Shown piece by piece: positions 33,139 to 42,734 of a stretch of 64,000 nucleotides of DNA. The stretch is from NCBI RefSeq assembly GCF_024372725.1, contig NZ_VOUA01000007.1:1-64000 (forward strand). Reading direction: 5' to 3'. The notes under the pieces were generated by a model that made no database searches, had not been told where the DNA came from, and saw only the letters and a program-made list of their open reading frames with translations. Both the position numbers and the translations under genes were made by a program. This DNA is from Methanosarcina sp. KYL-1. Lineage in GTDB: Archaea; Halobacteriota; Methanosarcinia; Methanosarcinales; Methanosarcinaceae. How positions within the stretch are numbered: the stretch's first letter is position 1; each line of letters starts with the position of its first letter.

Positions 33139-33540
33139 TCAGTTCTCTTCGTCATCCATCCTCATTATCAGGGCGCTTACTTTGTCATCCATTTTTTCTA
33201 TTAATTCGTTCATCTGGCTGTACCATTCGTCCACATTTTTCTTTACCATCTGCTTCATTTCCTGGGGCTCGATGGCTACGTATTCGTAGTAGTACCCACC
33301 ACTTTCAATGGACCGGGTTTCACGGTAAACAATCCCGCATGAAATAAGGTTCTGCAGGGAACGGTATGCGGTGCTTCTCTCTCTGTTAAGGATTTCCCCC
33401 AGTTTTTCGGCTGTGAGAGGGCCGTGTGCGAGCAGGGCCTTGTATGCATCGATGTCAAGGGACTTCAAGCCGAGCACACATTTTACCATGTCCTCGCACC
33501 TGAAACTTGCTCTGATCATCTCATGAATAGAATTTGCCAT
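33139..33540 (-). CDS. TrmB-like winged-helix transcriptional regulator
   Basis: This 133-residue protein has a winged-helix DNA-binding domain (about 25-90: LDIDAYKALLAHGPLTAEKL through STAYRSLQNLISCGIVYRE), of the TrmB/MarR-like type. A C-terminal helical, acidic segment (about 95-133) probably serves as a dimerisation coil. It has no TrmB sugar-binding domain. The ATG at 33540 follows GTGGTT; the open frame extends 13 codons further upstream without better signals. Its target is unknown. It is divergent from the DUF5591 gene. Confidence 0.82.
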   Translation of the reverse strand: MANSIHEMIRASFRCEDMVKCVLGLKSLDIDAYKALLAHGPLTAEKLGEILNRERSTAYRSLQNLISCGIVYRETRSIESGGYYYEYVAIEPQEMKQMVKKNVDEWYSQMNELIEKMDDKVSALIMRMDDEEN

Positions 33541-33911
33541 AAAACCACTATTCAAAGGCTGTTTGCCTCTTGTATTCAATTATCATATTCCCCAACCATG
33601 CCAGATCAGCACGTCCTGACAGAAGGGCACGGTCTTTTATACTTATTTTTACTCATTCTGGAGGAAGCATTGTTAGCGGATTTCAATTTCACTTCTTTTA
33701 GTCGTACTTCCCACTGGTATTGAACGCTATTTTTGTTACTTAGTTATCTTTATTGGTGAATATATTTATAAACTTATTTATCTCTCTTATATTCTATTTT
33801 TCTTATTTTATTTTATTGGTGCGGTCGTCCCCAAAATGTACACATCCGATGGGTAATTCCAGCCAGTTAATTATATATATAGTTTCCTGACTCAATTAGC
33901 GGTTGACGCTT
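33541..33911. other. Divergent promoter region
   Basis: Spacer between the TrmB-like and DUF5591 genes. It is AT-rich near 33760-33810 (TTTATAAACTTATTTATC), with a likely TATA element for the plus-strand gene at about 33870-33880 (TTATATATATAG). Confidence 0.5.
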
Positions 33912-34595
33912 ATGAAACCTATTATTCCCGAAGATGAACGTTCCTCCGAACCTCTTGACACCGAGAGGATAATCTACCACCCGGACATGGTAAAGGCTAA
34001 TGAATGGATTCTGAGCGAATACGAAGCCCCTTTTCGGGAACTATGTATTTTTGTCCCCTGCGCCAAACGAAAACCCTACCATGAGAGCCCGTCCCATAAA
34101 AAATTTGACAGGATCATTTTCGGGGCTGCAAAACCCGAGGATGTGCATATCGTAACTTTCGGGACCTGTGGGGTTGCCCCAAGGGAACTTGATACGCAGT
34201 ACCCTTTCATGCATTACAGTTTCATGATGGGAAAATGCAACGTAACGCAGATCAAGAGAGATTTCATAAAGATTGAAAGTGAAAGGCTTGCCAGTTACCT
34301 TGAAAAGACCCGGGATAATTACAGGCACAGGATAGCTTATTGCATTGGGGATTTCCGGACTGCCATGGAAAAGGCCCTGGAAATGGTGGACGTCAAAGTT
34401 GAAGTGGTCCCCAAAGAGTCCACAATCCAGAGTATGCTCCAGCCCGAGAAGTCCTTCATCTACAACAGCCTTTCCAGTAAAGAGTACCTGCAGGACTTTT
34501 CAGATGCGATTACGGAAGCATTAAAGCTTCCCAGAAGGAGAGTTGGCCTCCGGGAAGACCTCTCGGTTGACGATACTGACTGGTATCTCCTGTGA
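33912..34595 (+). CDS. DUF5591 domain protein (archaeosine-synthase-like domain)
   Basis: This 227-residue protein corresponds to the domain found in archaeosine synthase ArcS and TGT-related proteins. It has VPCAKRKPYHESPSHKKFDR near residues 44-63 and FGTCGVAPRELDTQYPFMHY, both characteristic of DUF5591. The stand-alone form probably acts in tRNA modification, but catalysis is unproven. The ATG at 33912 has GGTTGA upstream; an in-frame TTG 9 bases earlier was not chosen. It is transcribed alone from a TATA-rich divergent region. Confidence 0.85.
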   Translation: MKPIIPEDERSSEPLDTERIIYHPDMVKANEWILSEYEAPFRELCIFVPCAKRKPYHESPSHKKFDRIIFGAAKPEDVHIVTFGTCGVAPRELDTQYPFMHYSFMMGKCNVTQIKRDFIKIESERLASYLEKTRDNYRHRIAYCIGDFRTAMEKALEMVDVKVEVVPKESTIQSMLQPEKSFIYNSLSSKEYLQDFSDAITEALKLPRRRVGLREDLSVDDTDWYLL

Positions 34596-34763
34596 GAGTC
34601 TCCCGGCCTGTATGCTTGTGAGCCCGGTTCATACAGGGCATTCGCTACGCTGAAAGCAGGGTAACCTACCAGGTTCCCTATATCTGCTCAACTGCAAGCT
34701 CTTAATTAAGCTCTTAATATCTGGAGGCAGCTGATAGGGCTGGCAGGTCTCTTCAGTTTTTGC

Positions 34764-34810
34764 TGTGCTTTTACTGTGCTTTTACTGCTTTTACTGTGCT
34801 TTTACTGTTT
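34764..34810. repeat. TGTGCTTTTAC short repeats
   Basis: TGTGCTTTTAC and its shortened forms occur about four times just beyond the end of the small membrane protein gene. Confidence 0.6.
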
Positions 34811-34816
34811 CGAAGT

Positions 34817-34966
34817 TTAAAACTGCGAAACAAAGGTCCTTGCCTGCCAGAGGGCAATGACTGCCAGGATCAGGATCAGGACCATCCACATGACGTCCGC
34901 TGCGGGTATGAATGAATTTGCCCAGTATGCATTGTACGCTTCCATAGCAGCTGCGGTTTGTACCAT
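34817..34966 (-). CDS. Small membrane protein of the mttP operon (49 residues)
   Basis: This is a complete 49-residue frame with a strong AAGGAGG ribosome-binding site 6 bases before its ATG. It encodes a soluble start (MVQTAAAMEAYNAYWANSFI), one long hydrophobic helix (MVLILILAVIALWQA) and a basic end with a phenylalanine-rich finish. It begins 18 bp after the stop of the preceding protein and follows mttP in the same direction. That makes translation very likely and suggests a role as a small subunit of methylamine uptake or its control. No family is recognised. Confidence 0.75.
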   Translation of the reverse strand: MVQTAAAMEAYNAYWANSFIPAADVMWMVLILILAVIALWQARTFVSQF

Positions 34967-34984
34967 CTTTTCCCTCCTTTTCTT

Positions 34985-35281
34985 TTACACATACCTGAGG
35001 CAGGCATCCGAGCCCCGGACTTTCCCGAAGTCGGTAATTATGTATTTATGCAGCAGGAAATCCTTTTTGTAGATCCCTTCCTCGTCGACTTTCTGTTCCA
35101 CGTCTTTCAGCATCCCTCCGGAGGCAAGTTCGAGGATGTCGAAGTTGATGCTGTCCCTTTGGAAATTCCCCCTCAAGTTGTATTCTTCCTGGATTTTTGA
35201 AACGATCTCATAGTTCCAGTGTTCTTTTCCATCCAGGAACAGCTCCAGGATCCTGAACTTTATGGGGCGGTTCTTTCCCAT
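34985..35281 (-). CDS. Possible winged-helix protein of the mttP operon
   Basis: This 98-residue protein contains ILELFLDGKEHWNYEIVSKI and later LASGGMLKDVEQKVDEEGIY, which resembles a winged-helix DNA-binding fold ending in a charged tail. Its ribosome-binding site (AGGTGAG) lies in the end of mttP and the gap is 2 bp, so the genes are probably translationally coupled. It may be a regulator or an accessory of methylamine metabolism. The fold is inferred from sequence pattern only. Confidence 0.75.
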   Translation of the reverse strand: MGKNRPIKFRILELFLDGKEHWNYEIVSKIQEEYNLRGNFQRDSINFDILELASGGMLKDVEQKVDEEGIYKKDFLLHKYIITDFGKVRGSDACLRYV

Positions 35282-35283
35282 TT

Positions 35284-36330
35284 TTACTCACCTCTCAGGG
35301 TTTCAAGTTCTCCGGCTTCTTCCGTGAACATGATGAAACTCCCGGCAACGCAGAGCGCACCTCCCAGCAGAATTGTCCACTGAGGAACATCTCCGAAGAA
35401 GAGGAAGATGAAAATAATGGCACACAGCCCGTAGAGGTTTCCTATCCCCTGGCCTCTGCCGACCCCTATCAGGGGGAACGACTTGTACCAGCAGACGTAA
35501 CAGAACCCAAAAGTGATCCCTGCAAAAATCAGAACCAGAAGCGTCAGGGGTTCAAATGCCTGGAATGCAAAGGAGTACATCGGATAGCCAACTATTGCCA
35601 GAAGTGGGACAATAATGATCCACCAGATGATGTTTTCCCCAAGGAACCGAAGAGTAAGCCCCACATCCGGCTCGGAAATGTCAAGCCCTTTGCCTGCAAT
35701 TGCACCTTCAATCCCCCAGCCGGCAGCAGCCATCAAACCTCCAAGGTATCCTATCCAGGGGACGTCCCCTGCAGCAATCTCGGTTATAACCCCGCCGCCA
35801 AAGATTGTGATCCCACCAAGAATAATGACTACAATTCCGATTGCTGCTCTCTTGCTGATCTTTTCCCCATACCAGTAATAAGCAAGTACCGAGCCGATCA
35901 CAGGATAGAGAAGGGCAGCAACGGCTGCAAACGCCCCTCCTATAAAGCCCATGGCCATAAAGGAGCCGAGAATTGCTATGGGCCCTCCGAAGATTGAGGC
36001 CAGGAAGAACCACTTGGAGCAGGGATGAAATTCCTTAAGTGTCCTCCCCAGTTCTCCGAATTTTCCAAGCACTCCGTTCCAGAGCATTAGGGCCAGCATA
36101 ACTGTAAGTGCGTTAAATGCGGTAATCAGGGCCGCAGTTACTACCAGGGACACCGCATCTCCGCTGGTCCCGGCAATAACACCATACATTTCGTCAAAGG
36201 GGTTTAGTACCCACACAACAGTGCCTGGCAGGTACCAGATCCCCCAGAATATAGCACAAAAAAGAGCCCACATATACCCTTTACTGATTTTCCGTTTGCT
36301 TTCCTGCGCTTTCAAAGCTTTGAGATCCAC
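35284..36330 (-). CDS. mttP: MttP-type permease (methylamine transporter candidate)
   Basis: This is a 348-residue integral membrane protein with about ten hydrophobic segments in the EamA/DMT style, such as WALFCAIFWGIWYLPGTVVW and GAFAAVAALLYPVIGSVLAY. MttP-like proteins sit with mttB/mttC in Methanosarcina and are thought to import methylamines, but transport is not demonstrated here. A GTG start has GGAGGAG 6 bases upstream. It follows mttC by 122 bp, with a G-rich stretch in between, and precedes two small co-directional genes. Confidence 0.9.
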   Translation of the reverse strand: MDLKALKAQESKRKISKGYMWALFCAIFWGIWYLPGTVVWVLNPFDEMYGVIAGTSGDAVSLVVTAALITAFNALTVMLALMLWNGVLGKFGELGRTLKEFHPCSKWFFLASIFGGPIAILGSFMAMGFIGGAFAAVAALLYPVIGSVLAYYWYGEKISKRAAIGIVVIILGGITIFGGGVITEIAAGDVPWIGYLGGLMAAAGWGIEGAIAGKGLDISEPDVGLTLRFLGENIIWWIIIVPLLAIVGYPMYSFAFQAFEPLTLLVLIFAGITFGFCYVCWYKSFPLIGVGRGQGIGNLYGLCAIIFIFLFFGDVPQWTILLGGALCVAGSFIMFTEEAGELETLRGE

Positions 36331-36452
36331 GCCAACTCCTCCCTTTTTAAGGGTTATTTGGGGGGGGCAGGTGTTCCCGGGACCCAGTTCCCAGAACCGG
36401 TAAAAACCGGCATTTGAATCCCGGGGCCTCTCTGCTCCCCTCTTCTATATTT

Positions 36453-37106
36453 TTAGTGCTTAAGGGCTGCCTTTACCTTGCTTACGGCATCAGTTGCACT
36501 TTCCCCGTAGATATCTGCCCCAATTTTATCAGCCCAGTCCTGGGTGACCGGAGCCCCCCCTACCATGGTCTTGATCTTATCGCGGATTCCTGCTTCTTTG
36601 AGCTGCTCCTCGATCTGGATCTGGTTTACCATGGTGGTGGTCATAAGGGCGGAACTTGCAATAATGTCGGGTTTGAGTTCCTTTGCCTTTTCAACGAAGG
36701 TCTTAATGGGCACGTCTCTTCCGAGGTCCACCACGTCAAAGCCCGCAATGTTGAGCATGGAGGCAACTATGTCCTTTCCGATGGAGTGGATGTCTCCTTC
36801 GATGGTCCCGATGACGACTGTTCCGAGCTTTGCGGTTTTGGATTTCCGCCTCTCCATCTCGGGTGTCAGAACATCGATTCCTGCTTTCATCGCCTCGGCA
36901 GCTGCAAGCACGTGGGGCAGGAAAAGGGTTCCCTGCTCAAACTGTTCGCCTACATACTGCATGCCTGCGGTATAGCCGTGTTCGATAATTTCCACCGGGT
37001 CGATCCCGGCAGCAAGGGCTTCGTTTGCGGCTTCAGCTGCAATGTCTTCATCAAAATCGGTGATCGAAGCTTTTGCTTTTGCTATAATCTCTTCTTTGCT
37101 AGCCAT
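36453..37106 (-). CDS. mttC: Trimethylamine corrinoid protein MttC
   Basis: This corrinoid protein accepts the methyl group from trimethylamine through MttB and passes it to the methylcobamide:coenzyme M methyltransferase. The 217 residues have a helical N-terminal domain (about 1-90) and a B12-binding domain (about 92-217). The base-off ligand motif D-x-H-x-x-G is visible as GDIHSIGKDIVASML, with the later SALMTTTM and [17 protein letters not shown]. The start is the ATG at 37106, preceded by AGGAGG; the open frame extends 19 codons further upstream but inside the upstream gene's end region. It follows mttB by 19 bp. Confidence 0.96.
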   Translation of the reverse strand: MASKEEIIAKAKASITDFDEDIAAEAANEALAAGIDPVEIIEHGYTAGMQYVGEQFEQGTLFLPHVLAAAEAMKAGIDVLTPEMERRKSKTAKLGTVVIGTIEGDIHSIGKDIVASMLNIAGFDVVDLGRDVPIKTFVEKAKELKPDIIASSALMTTTMVNQIQIEEQLKEAGIRDKIKTMVGGAPVTQDWADKIGADIYGESATDAVSKVKAALKH

Positions 37107-37125
37107 TTTTATCTCCTCCTTTGTA

Positions 37126-38613
37126 TTAGCCCTCTCTAAAAGCCCTGTCAGCCCTGTCGACAACTGCCTTCATGTCCTTGAGGATGTCCGCATCTATTGG
37201 CGGCACCACGTGGTTTTTCAGGACATCCATTACCTTTTCGTTTGCCACTGCTGCAAGGTCCTTGGAGCCGGCTGCGGCCCAGTCCCCAAACATCTTTCTG
37301 TCAATTATCATCGGGTCGGACGGGTAATTCACAAGCATCCTGGTCTGCTTGAGGGCCAGGAAGTTGTTTCCGATTCCTACCTTCTGGATGGAATCCACAG
37401 CCAGGGTTTCGGTGGTAACCGGAACTCCCTGCATGGCTTTCTTTACCATCCTGACGATATCGTTGTCAATTACCAGCTGTTCCATTGAGAATGTCATTCC
37501 AAGCTCAAGCATCCCGGCCCCGTAAATCGTGTTTGCCCCTGAGAGGGCTGGCAGGAGACAGGTCATGGTCTTTTCATGTCCTGCCTGGTTATCCGGGACC
37601 TTGGCGTCAGCCTAGGTGCCTGCCACATAGGAAGGGAGGCCGTAGAACTGGGCGAGTTTGGCTACAGATGCGCTGATCAGCCCGAGTTCCGGGGATCCTA
37701 CCGGGGCAGTTCCTTTCTTCAGGTCAAAGGTTGTGGTGGAACTTCCGTACCAGACTTTGGCTCCCGGTACGGTTAGCTGAGCGAGAGTGATCCCTGAGAG
37801 GACTTCGGCATTGTGAGTAACCAGGGTTCCTGCAAGGTAGACCGGGGAAGACCCTCCGGACATTGCCATGCTCAGGACATTTACGGGGATTCCAAGACGT
37901 GCCCCTTTAATGATGACCTGGCAGGCGTTGACGCTGAGCTCGAGCGGGCTGGTCGGGCATAGGAGCATGGAGAAGATAGGCTTCTTCCTGGCTTCTTCTT
38001 CGTTGCCGCCGTAGTAGGCTTTTGCGATGTCCCAGTAGTATTCGACGTTTTCGCCCACAGGGTCGATGTGGTGGAAGTGTTTGGCAGTGTTTGAAATCGG
38101 GGTCAGGGTCTCGTGGACGTCCTGGGCGCCCTTCCCGGCCCAGTCCCTTGCAGAGACAGGCAGGGAGAAGTAGTCGATGTTTTCGGCCCAGTCACAGAGC
38201 TTTGCAATGTCTGCAATGTCCTGCTCTACCGAGTCCACGGTTACGTACTTCCCGTCCTTGTACTTGCACATCTTGACACCGGTACCGAAGCAGGTCCAAT
38301 GTACCTTGCCCCCGGCTTCCTGAACGGTATTGTACTTCTTGTCGCGCCCCCAGAGCACGAATCTTGAGGGTGCGAGCTGAAGGGCTCTTCGGACAAGATA
38401 TTCCGGGATCTTTACGACCTGGGTCTTATCATCCACCTCACAGCCGTTTTCCTTGAATATCTTCCTTGCCTCGGCATCCGATACCTGGATTCCTGGATTC
38501 ATCAGGACTTCCATTGTGGCGTAGTGGATTGCCTTGAGTTCGTCCAGGGTGAAAAGGCCCAGTTCCACTCCCTGAAGGGAATTAAATCCTGCAAATGCAT
38601 TACATTGTGCCAT
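37126..38613 (-). CDS. mttB: Trimethylamine methyltransferase MttB (contains pyrrolysine)
   Basis: MttB transfers the first methyl group of trimethylamine to the corrinoid of MttC. The gene is one frame interrupted by a TAG at 37612-37614, which is codon 334 of 495. Upstream residues end PSYVAGT and downstream ones begin [16 protein letters not shown], exactly the context known for the MttB pyrrolysine. Length and position match the characterised family, so this is readthrough, not a pseudogene. An AAGGAG ribosome-binding site precedes the ATG. Pyrrolysine genes (pylTSBCD) are not in the window. mtbB lies upstream, separated by 555 bp that probably holds an mttB promoter. Confidence 0.97.
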
Positions 38614-39168
38614 TTTCTCTCTCCTTTTTCTCTAATTTTCTTCTCATTGCTTCCAGTTGTTTTTCATCTTCATTGGGGCAAATCCCTATTTTTCCCTGAG
38701 ATCTTTTCCTGAAAATTTTCCCTGTGATCTTTTCCTGAAAATTTTTTTCCCTAAAATTTATCCTGAGATTTAGGATTTTTAGCGGCTCTGAATCCTGTAA
38801 GTTCCTTTTAAGCTCCTTTTTTACAGTCTAAACTATCCGCTTTATGAGATTTTTTTAATGTCCAGCCTGTTTCCCCTCAGGATAGTCTAAGGAACGCTTA
38901 ATTCTATTTTTTAAGTACAATTCGGATCTTAAGGCTCTTTTTCCGGATATGCCCCCATGTAAGTTTTTCCGGATATGTATTATAATATTCAGTTTATTTT
39001 TAGCCCCGCGTATATATCTCCCTAAAACCTTTTCCTGATCGAAAAATCTTTTCCTGATTTCGCAGGATCCTGATCTCGCAGGGTTATCTGCAGCTTTTAG
39101 CAGGGTTATATGCGGCTTTATCTACAGTTTTATCTACGGTTTTCGGGATTCTCCTCCAGTCTTCGGCA
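38614..39168. other. Region between mtbB and mttB
   Basis: Downstream of mtbB and upstream of mttB, both minus strand. It contains two near-identical copies of GATCTTTTCCTGAAAATTT (about 38699 and 38726) and AT-rich elements (for example ATATATC near 39011) that could be mttB promoter parts. No coding sequence is seen. Confidence 0.55.
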
Positions 39169-40575
39169 TCACCTTCCTGTCTGTTTCCTGAAAAGCTCGC
39201 AGGAGTTTATCTTGATGCCGAGAAGCTTTTCGATGTTCATCTTTGCGGCGAGGCCCTTGGCTGCGCCGGGCACCGAAGTGATCACTCCGATGTCAAGCTC
39301 CTCGCGAAGCTCACGCATGACGTACTCGTCTGCAAGGGATATTGTGTCTACGTTGAGCTTCTTTGCCACGTATTCTTTTGCTTCTTTTATCCTCATGTTC
39401 TTTGAGAACTGCATCCTTGCAACCAGGTCTCCTGCAGCCCTCATCCCGGTCATCCCGGAAGCCATTATGTGTGCAATCGGCATACCCAGTGGGTCGCCGA
39501 CCCCGATCTATATGCCGTCGACGCCTGCAATCTCGACCATTGCCTTACTGGCCCTGGTAACGGCGTCAATGGGCGGGGTCTCAAGCATCGGGATTCCGCC
39601 GACTCCCATGCCCATGTCAACGTGGCAGGGCAGGGTTGAGACCTTTACGGCTTCCTTGATGAAGGTCACTGCACGGGCCAGGTTCCAGGCTGAGGTCTTG
39701 CTGGTGTTGGTGTTGACTACAGGCCCGAAAACGTTTGCTCCGGCTTTTGCAATCAGGGGTGCCTGCTGGTGCGGCCAGAGCCCGGCAAGGGTTGTGCCGT
39801 CGTACTGCAGGCCTCCGTGCATCCCGAGCACCATTTCTCCTGCCATTCCGGCTTCTATATACATGTCCGGGAACTCTTTCCTGAGGGCTTCAATCGCATG
39901 CAGGGTGCCGTACATGTCAGCGTCTCCGGCTGCTGCAGTTGTGTCAAAGTTCACCCCGTCTGCTCCGGAAGCAAAGAGCTTCTGCATGATCCAGACCGTG
40001 TCTCTGGTCAGGTGATCTGCGGCGTGCTCCATGGAGTCCCAGGCTTCCTGGATCTTGAAGGCCTTCATAAGGTCTCCCGGGTTTTCGAAGGGCCCGTCTG
40101 GAGTGTAGTACAGCCCCATGTTGGGCATTGCCCCGTAGAAGAGAGGGATAATCATGTTCTGCTGGCAGACTTCCATTGCCTGGCACTCGTTTGAAACTAC
40201 GGGCTTGACCGGCTTGTAGCTGTAGTCGATGTGTCCCAGTTCCATGGTGTCTGCGCCAAAAGCCCTCTCGTGCATCATGCAGCCTACCAGGCGGCTGGAA
40301 GGGATCCCCACACCGCTGTTGCCCTGGTCCCCGTCGAGCCGGATGGTCCCGATGTCGTGGGTTACGGGCACTTCCATGCCATGCTCAACGCTTACAGCTT
40401 TTCCGGGCATCATAAGGATTGCAGCCAGCTTTTCTATCTCGTTCCCGCTCAGCGCAGGAATTTCCCCGAGGTCTGCAGCGTTTGCAGTTCCAGCCTCCAG
40501 TTCCTCCATAATTTTTTCTTTTGTCAGGAAGATTCTCTTTCCGTCCCCCATTCTCAAAGCATATTCAGTTGCCAT
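39169..40575 (-). CDS. mtbB: Dimethylamine methyltransferase MtbB (contains pyrrolysine)
   Basis: MtbB transfers a methyl group from dimethylamine to its corrinoid protein MtbC. A single TAG at 39508-39510 interrupts the frame at codon 356 of 468, with GVDGI before and [15 protein letters not shown] after, the known MtbB pyrrolysine site and length. A TIM-barrel pattern runs through ([18 protein letters not shown] and [17 protein letters not shown]). The ATG at 40575 begins [14 protein letters not shown], the usual family start, 5 bp after the mtbC stop. The open frame extends 3 codons upstream inside mtbC. Confidence 0.97.
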
Positions 40576-40580
40576 CTCTC

Positions 40581-41231
40581 TCACTTCCCGACGAGCAGTT
40601 CTTTTGCCTTTGCCACGGCTTCACTTGCGTTTTCAGCGTAGCAGTCAGCCCCTATCTTGTCGGCCCAGGCCTGGGTTGCAGGTGCGCCTCCTACCATGAC
40701 TTTCACCTTATCCCGGATCCCGGCTTCCTTCAGGAGTTCAATAACTTCTCTCTGCCCCTGCAGGGTCGTGGTCATCAGGGCCGAAAGCCCTATCATATTT
40801 GCATTTACTTCCTTTGCCTTGTCCACAAACTGCCTGATAGGCACGTCTCTTCCCAGATCGTACACTTCAAACCCTGCGGACTGGAGCATCGTGGAGACGA
40901 TGGATTTGCCTATGTCGTGCACATCTCCCTCGACAGTTCCGTTAACGATGACTCCCAAGGTCTTTTTCTGGGCTCCTGCCGGCATATCGGCTTCAAGGAC
41001 CTTGACCCCCGCAGTCATTGCATCTGCAGCCATCATCACATGCGGCAGGAAGAGTTTTCCCCTCTCAAAGAGGACACCTACTTCGTTCATCCCGGCTGCA
41101 AGTCCCTTGTCAATAATCTCAGCCGGTTCCATTACCTCTTTTGCCTTTTCAACGGCTGCAATCACCCTGTCCTTCTTGCAGGAAATGATCGCTTCCGAAA
41201 GTTCCTGAAGTAATTCTTCTTTGCTTGCCAT
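40581..41231 (-). CDS. mtbC: Dimethylamine corrinoid protein MtbC
   Basis: This is the cobamide-binding partner of MtbB. Residues about 1-90 form the helical cap and about 92-216 the B12-binding Rossmann-like domain, with the His ligand in [16 protein letters not shown] and with SALMTTTL and [17 protein letters not shown]. The 216 residues closely resemble MttC. The ATG at 41231 is preferred over one two codons earlier, which touches the G-rich ribosome-binding site directly. It is the first gene of the mtbC-mtbB unit and follows the long gene-free region to 42734. Confidence 0.95.
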   Translation of the reverse strand: MASKEELLQELSEAIISCKKDRVIAAVEKAKEVMEPAEIIDKGLAAGMNEVGVLFERGKLFLPHVMMAADAMTAGVKVLEADMPAGAQKKTLGVIVNGTVEGDVHDIGKSIVSTMLQSAGFEVYDLGRDVPIRQFVDKAKEVNANMIGLSALMTTTLQGQREVIELLKEAGIRDKVKVMVGGAPATQAWADKIGADCYAENASEAVAKAKELLVGK

Positions 41232-41828
41232 TTTCATACCCCCTATCCGGGTTCATATCCTCAGGGCAGGAATAGTCTTTTCTCAGGAAAAGAATGTCCT
41301 TGCCCCCCTTTCCAAATTAAAAATCCTCCCCAAAAGAAGTTCCTCCATTCAAGGAAATTGGTTTATTTCTTCCTATCTTCCTGAAGGATCGGATTTTTCT
41401 TTCCGCAATATAGTCCCAACTCTATATTCGCCTGTGAATCCTTTCCCAGGGTTCACCCCCTTCCTGAAGTTCAACCTTGAGGTGCCAGAAGACTTTTCTC
41501 AAGTATCCTATTTTTTCAGGCTTTTCTAACAGTTATTTCGTTATGAATCTCCCGAAAGGCTTCCCAAAAAAGGCTGCCTGGAAGTTTCGTTTTTCCAGGA
41601 TTTATTTCTCCCCTATTGAATATCTTTTAAATCAATATATTTAATTATATTCTTCTAAAATTTATTTTTTTGATTGTCGATCTTCATGCTTTCTTTCTTT
41701 TCTTCACTCATGATTACAGAACTTCATCTATTTTTTACTGCGAATCCTTACTGAACTTCGTTACTAAATTGCTGTTCTCCCTCATGATGCAGTTTTCAGT
41801 CCTCAGGATTCGGTAGTCTTGGTATACT

Positions 41829-41912
41829 TTTCAGTCATGTGAGTATATTTTTTAGTCACACGATTGTACCTTTCAGTCATTTGAGTATACTTTTTAGTCA
41901 CACGATTGTACT
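41829..41912. repeat. Two 42-bp tandem repeats
   Basis: Two head-to-tail copies at 41829-41870 and 41871-41912 begin TTTCAGTCAT and contain TTAGTCACACGATTGTAC. They differ at a few positions. A further TTTTTAGTCA remnant follows. Confidence 0.8.
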
Positions 41913-42198
41913 TTTTAGTCAACGAAATACTCTTTTCAGTAATCTTGCTATTCTTTTTGATGGTCAGGATATATTATTATGAAAAAGGCCTTCAGCTTCG
42001 CAGCCGGTGAGGGCGTTGGTGCCTGAAAAATAGATCAAAAAAGGTTTTTAAGACAACTGAACGATTGGATTACAGCTACTTTGTCCGGACGGATTCATTT
42101 CAGCTTGATTGAAGTTTCAATATATTTTTTAGTACAAAATTGGAATCAATGGGCCAATCAGGTGAAAAATAGTAGCCTGAATAAATAATCAGTTGGTA

Positions 42199-42264
42199 AT
42201 TCGTTATAATTGGTTGATATATTCGTTATAATTGGTTGATATATTCGTTATAATTGGTTGATAT
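42199..42264. repeat. Three exact 22-bp tandem repeats
   Basis: Units of 22 bp beginning ATTCGTTATAATTGGTTG occur at 42199, 42221 and 42243 without interruption. Confidence 0.88.
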
Positions 42265-42734
42265 TATACTATGCTACATATTGAAATACTCCGGCTGGTC
42301 CGAGAAATACTTCTCTTAACCAGGATACATTTTTTCAGTCCGGCTGATAAGGAGTGCCTCTGCCAGCTTGCCTTATGGTGCCCCATAATAACGAAATTAA
42401 AACCAGATATAAATAATATTAAATAAGAAATTTAAGAAAGAGACATAAAAAACGAGTGATTTTCAGACTTTATTCGTTTCTTTTTTGTTTGCAGCCTTAA
42501 CTATTTTTTGGTCGCTTTTACATTTTTCCCTTTCTTTTGTCTTCTTTCTTACTCTGTTTTCTTTTTTCCTTTGTAAAGATCGAGCTGATGCCACGGGGCA
42601 AAAACGACAATTATATGACGACTTCCGTTTGTAATGGCCAGAATTCAGGAAAAGGAACGGATACGCAGTGAATACAGTGTCGCTTATTTTGTTGCTGCTT
42701 TATTCTGTTGCTACTTTATTTTGTTGCTGTTTTA

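Larger units (their letters stand above)
41232..42734. other. Large (1.5-kb) gene-free region upstream of mtbC
   Basis: I find no supported gene. A 102-codon plus-strand frame overlaps the mtbC start and has no start signal. The region holds a 42-bp direct repeat (41829-41912) and a triple 22-bp repeat (42199-42264). AT-rich runs near 41610-41680 may be promoter elements for mtbC on the minus strand. A very long leader for mtbC is possible but unproven. Confidence 0.6.

Noticed and set aside
37126-38613. mttB as two separate genes or a pseudogene
   Set aside because: The break is a TAG at the exact family pyrrolysine site and both sides are intact.
39169-40575. mtbB as two genes or a frameshift
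   Set aside because: Same reasoning: TAG at codon 356 with the same frame continuing and full length.
41221-41529. 102-codon plus-strand frame overlapping the mtbC start
   Set aside because: Overlaps a well-supported gene on the other strand, with no start signal.
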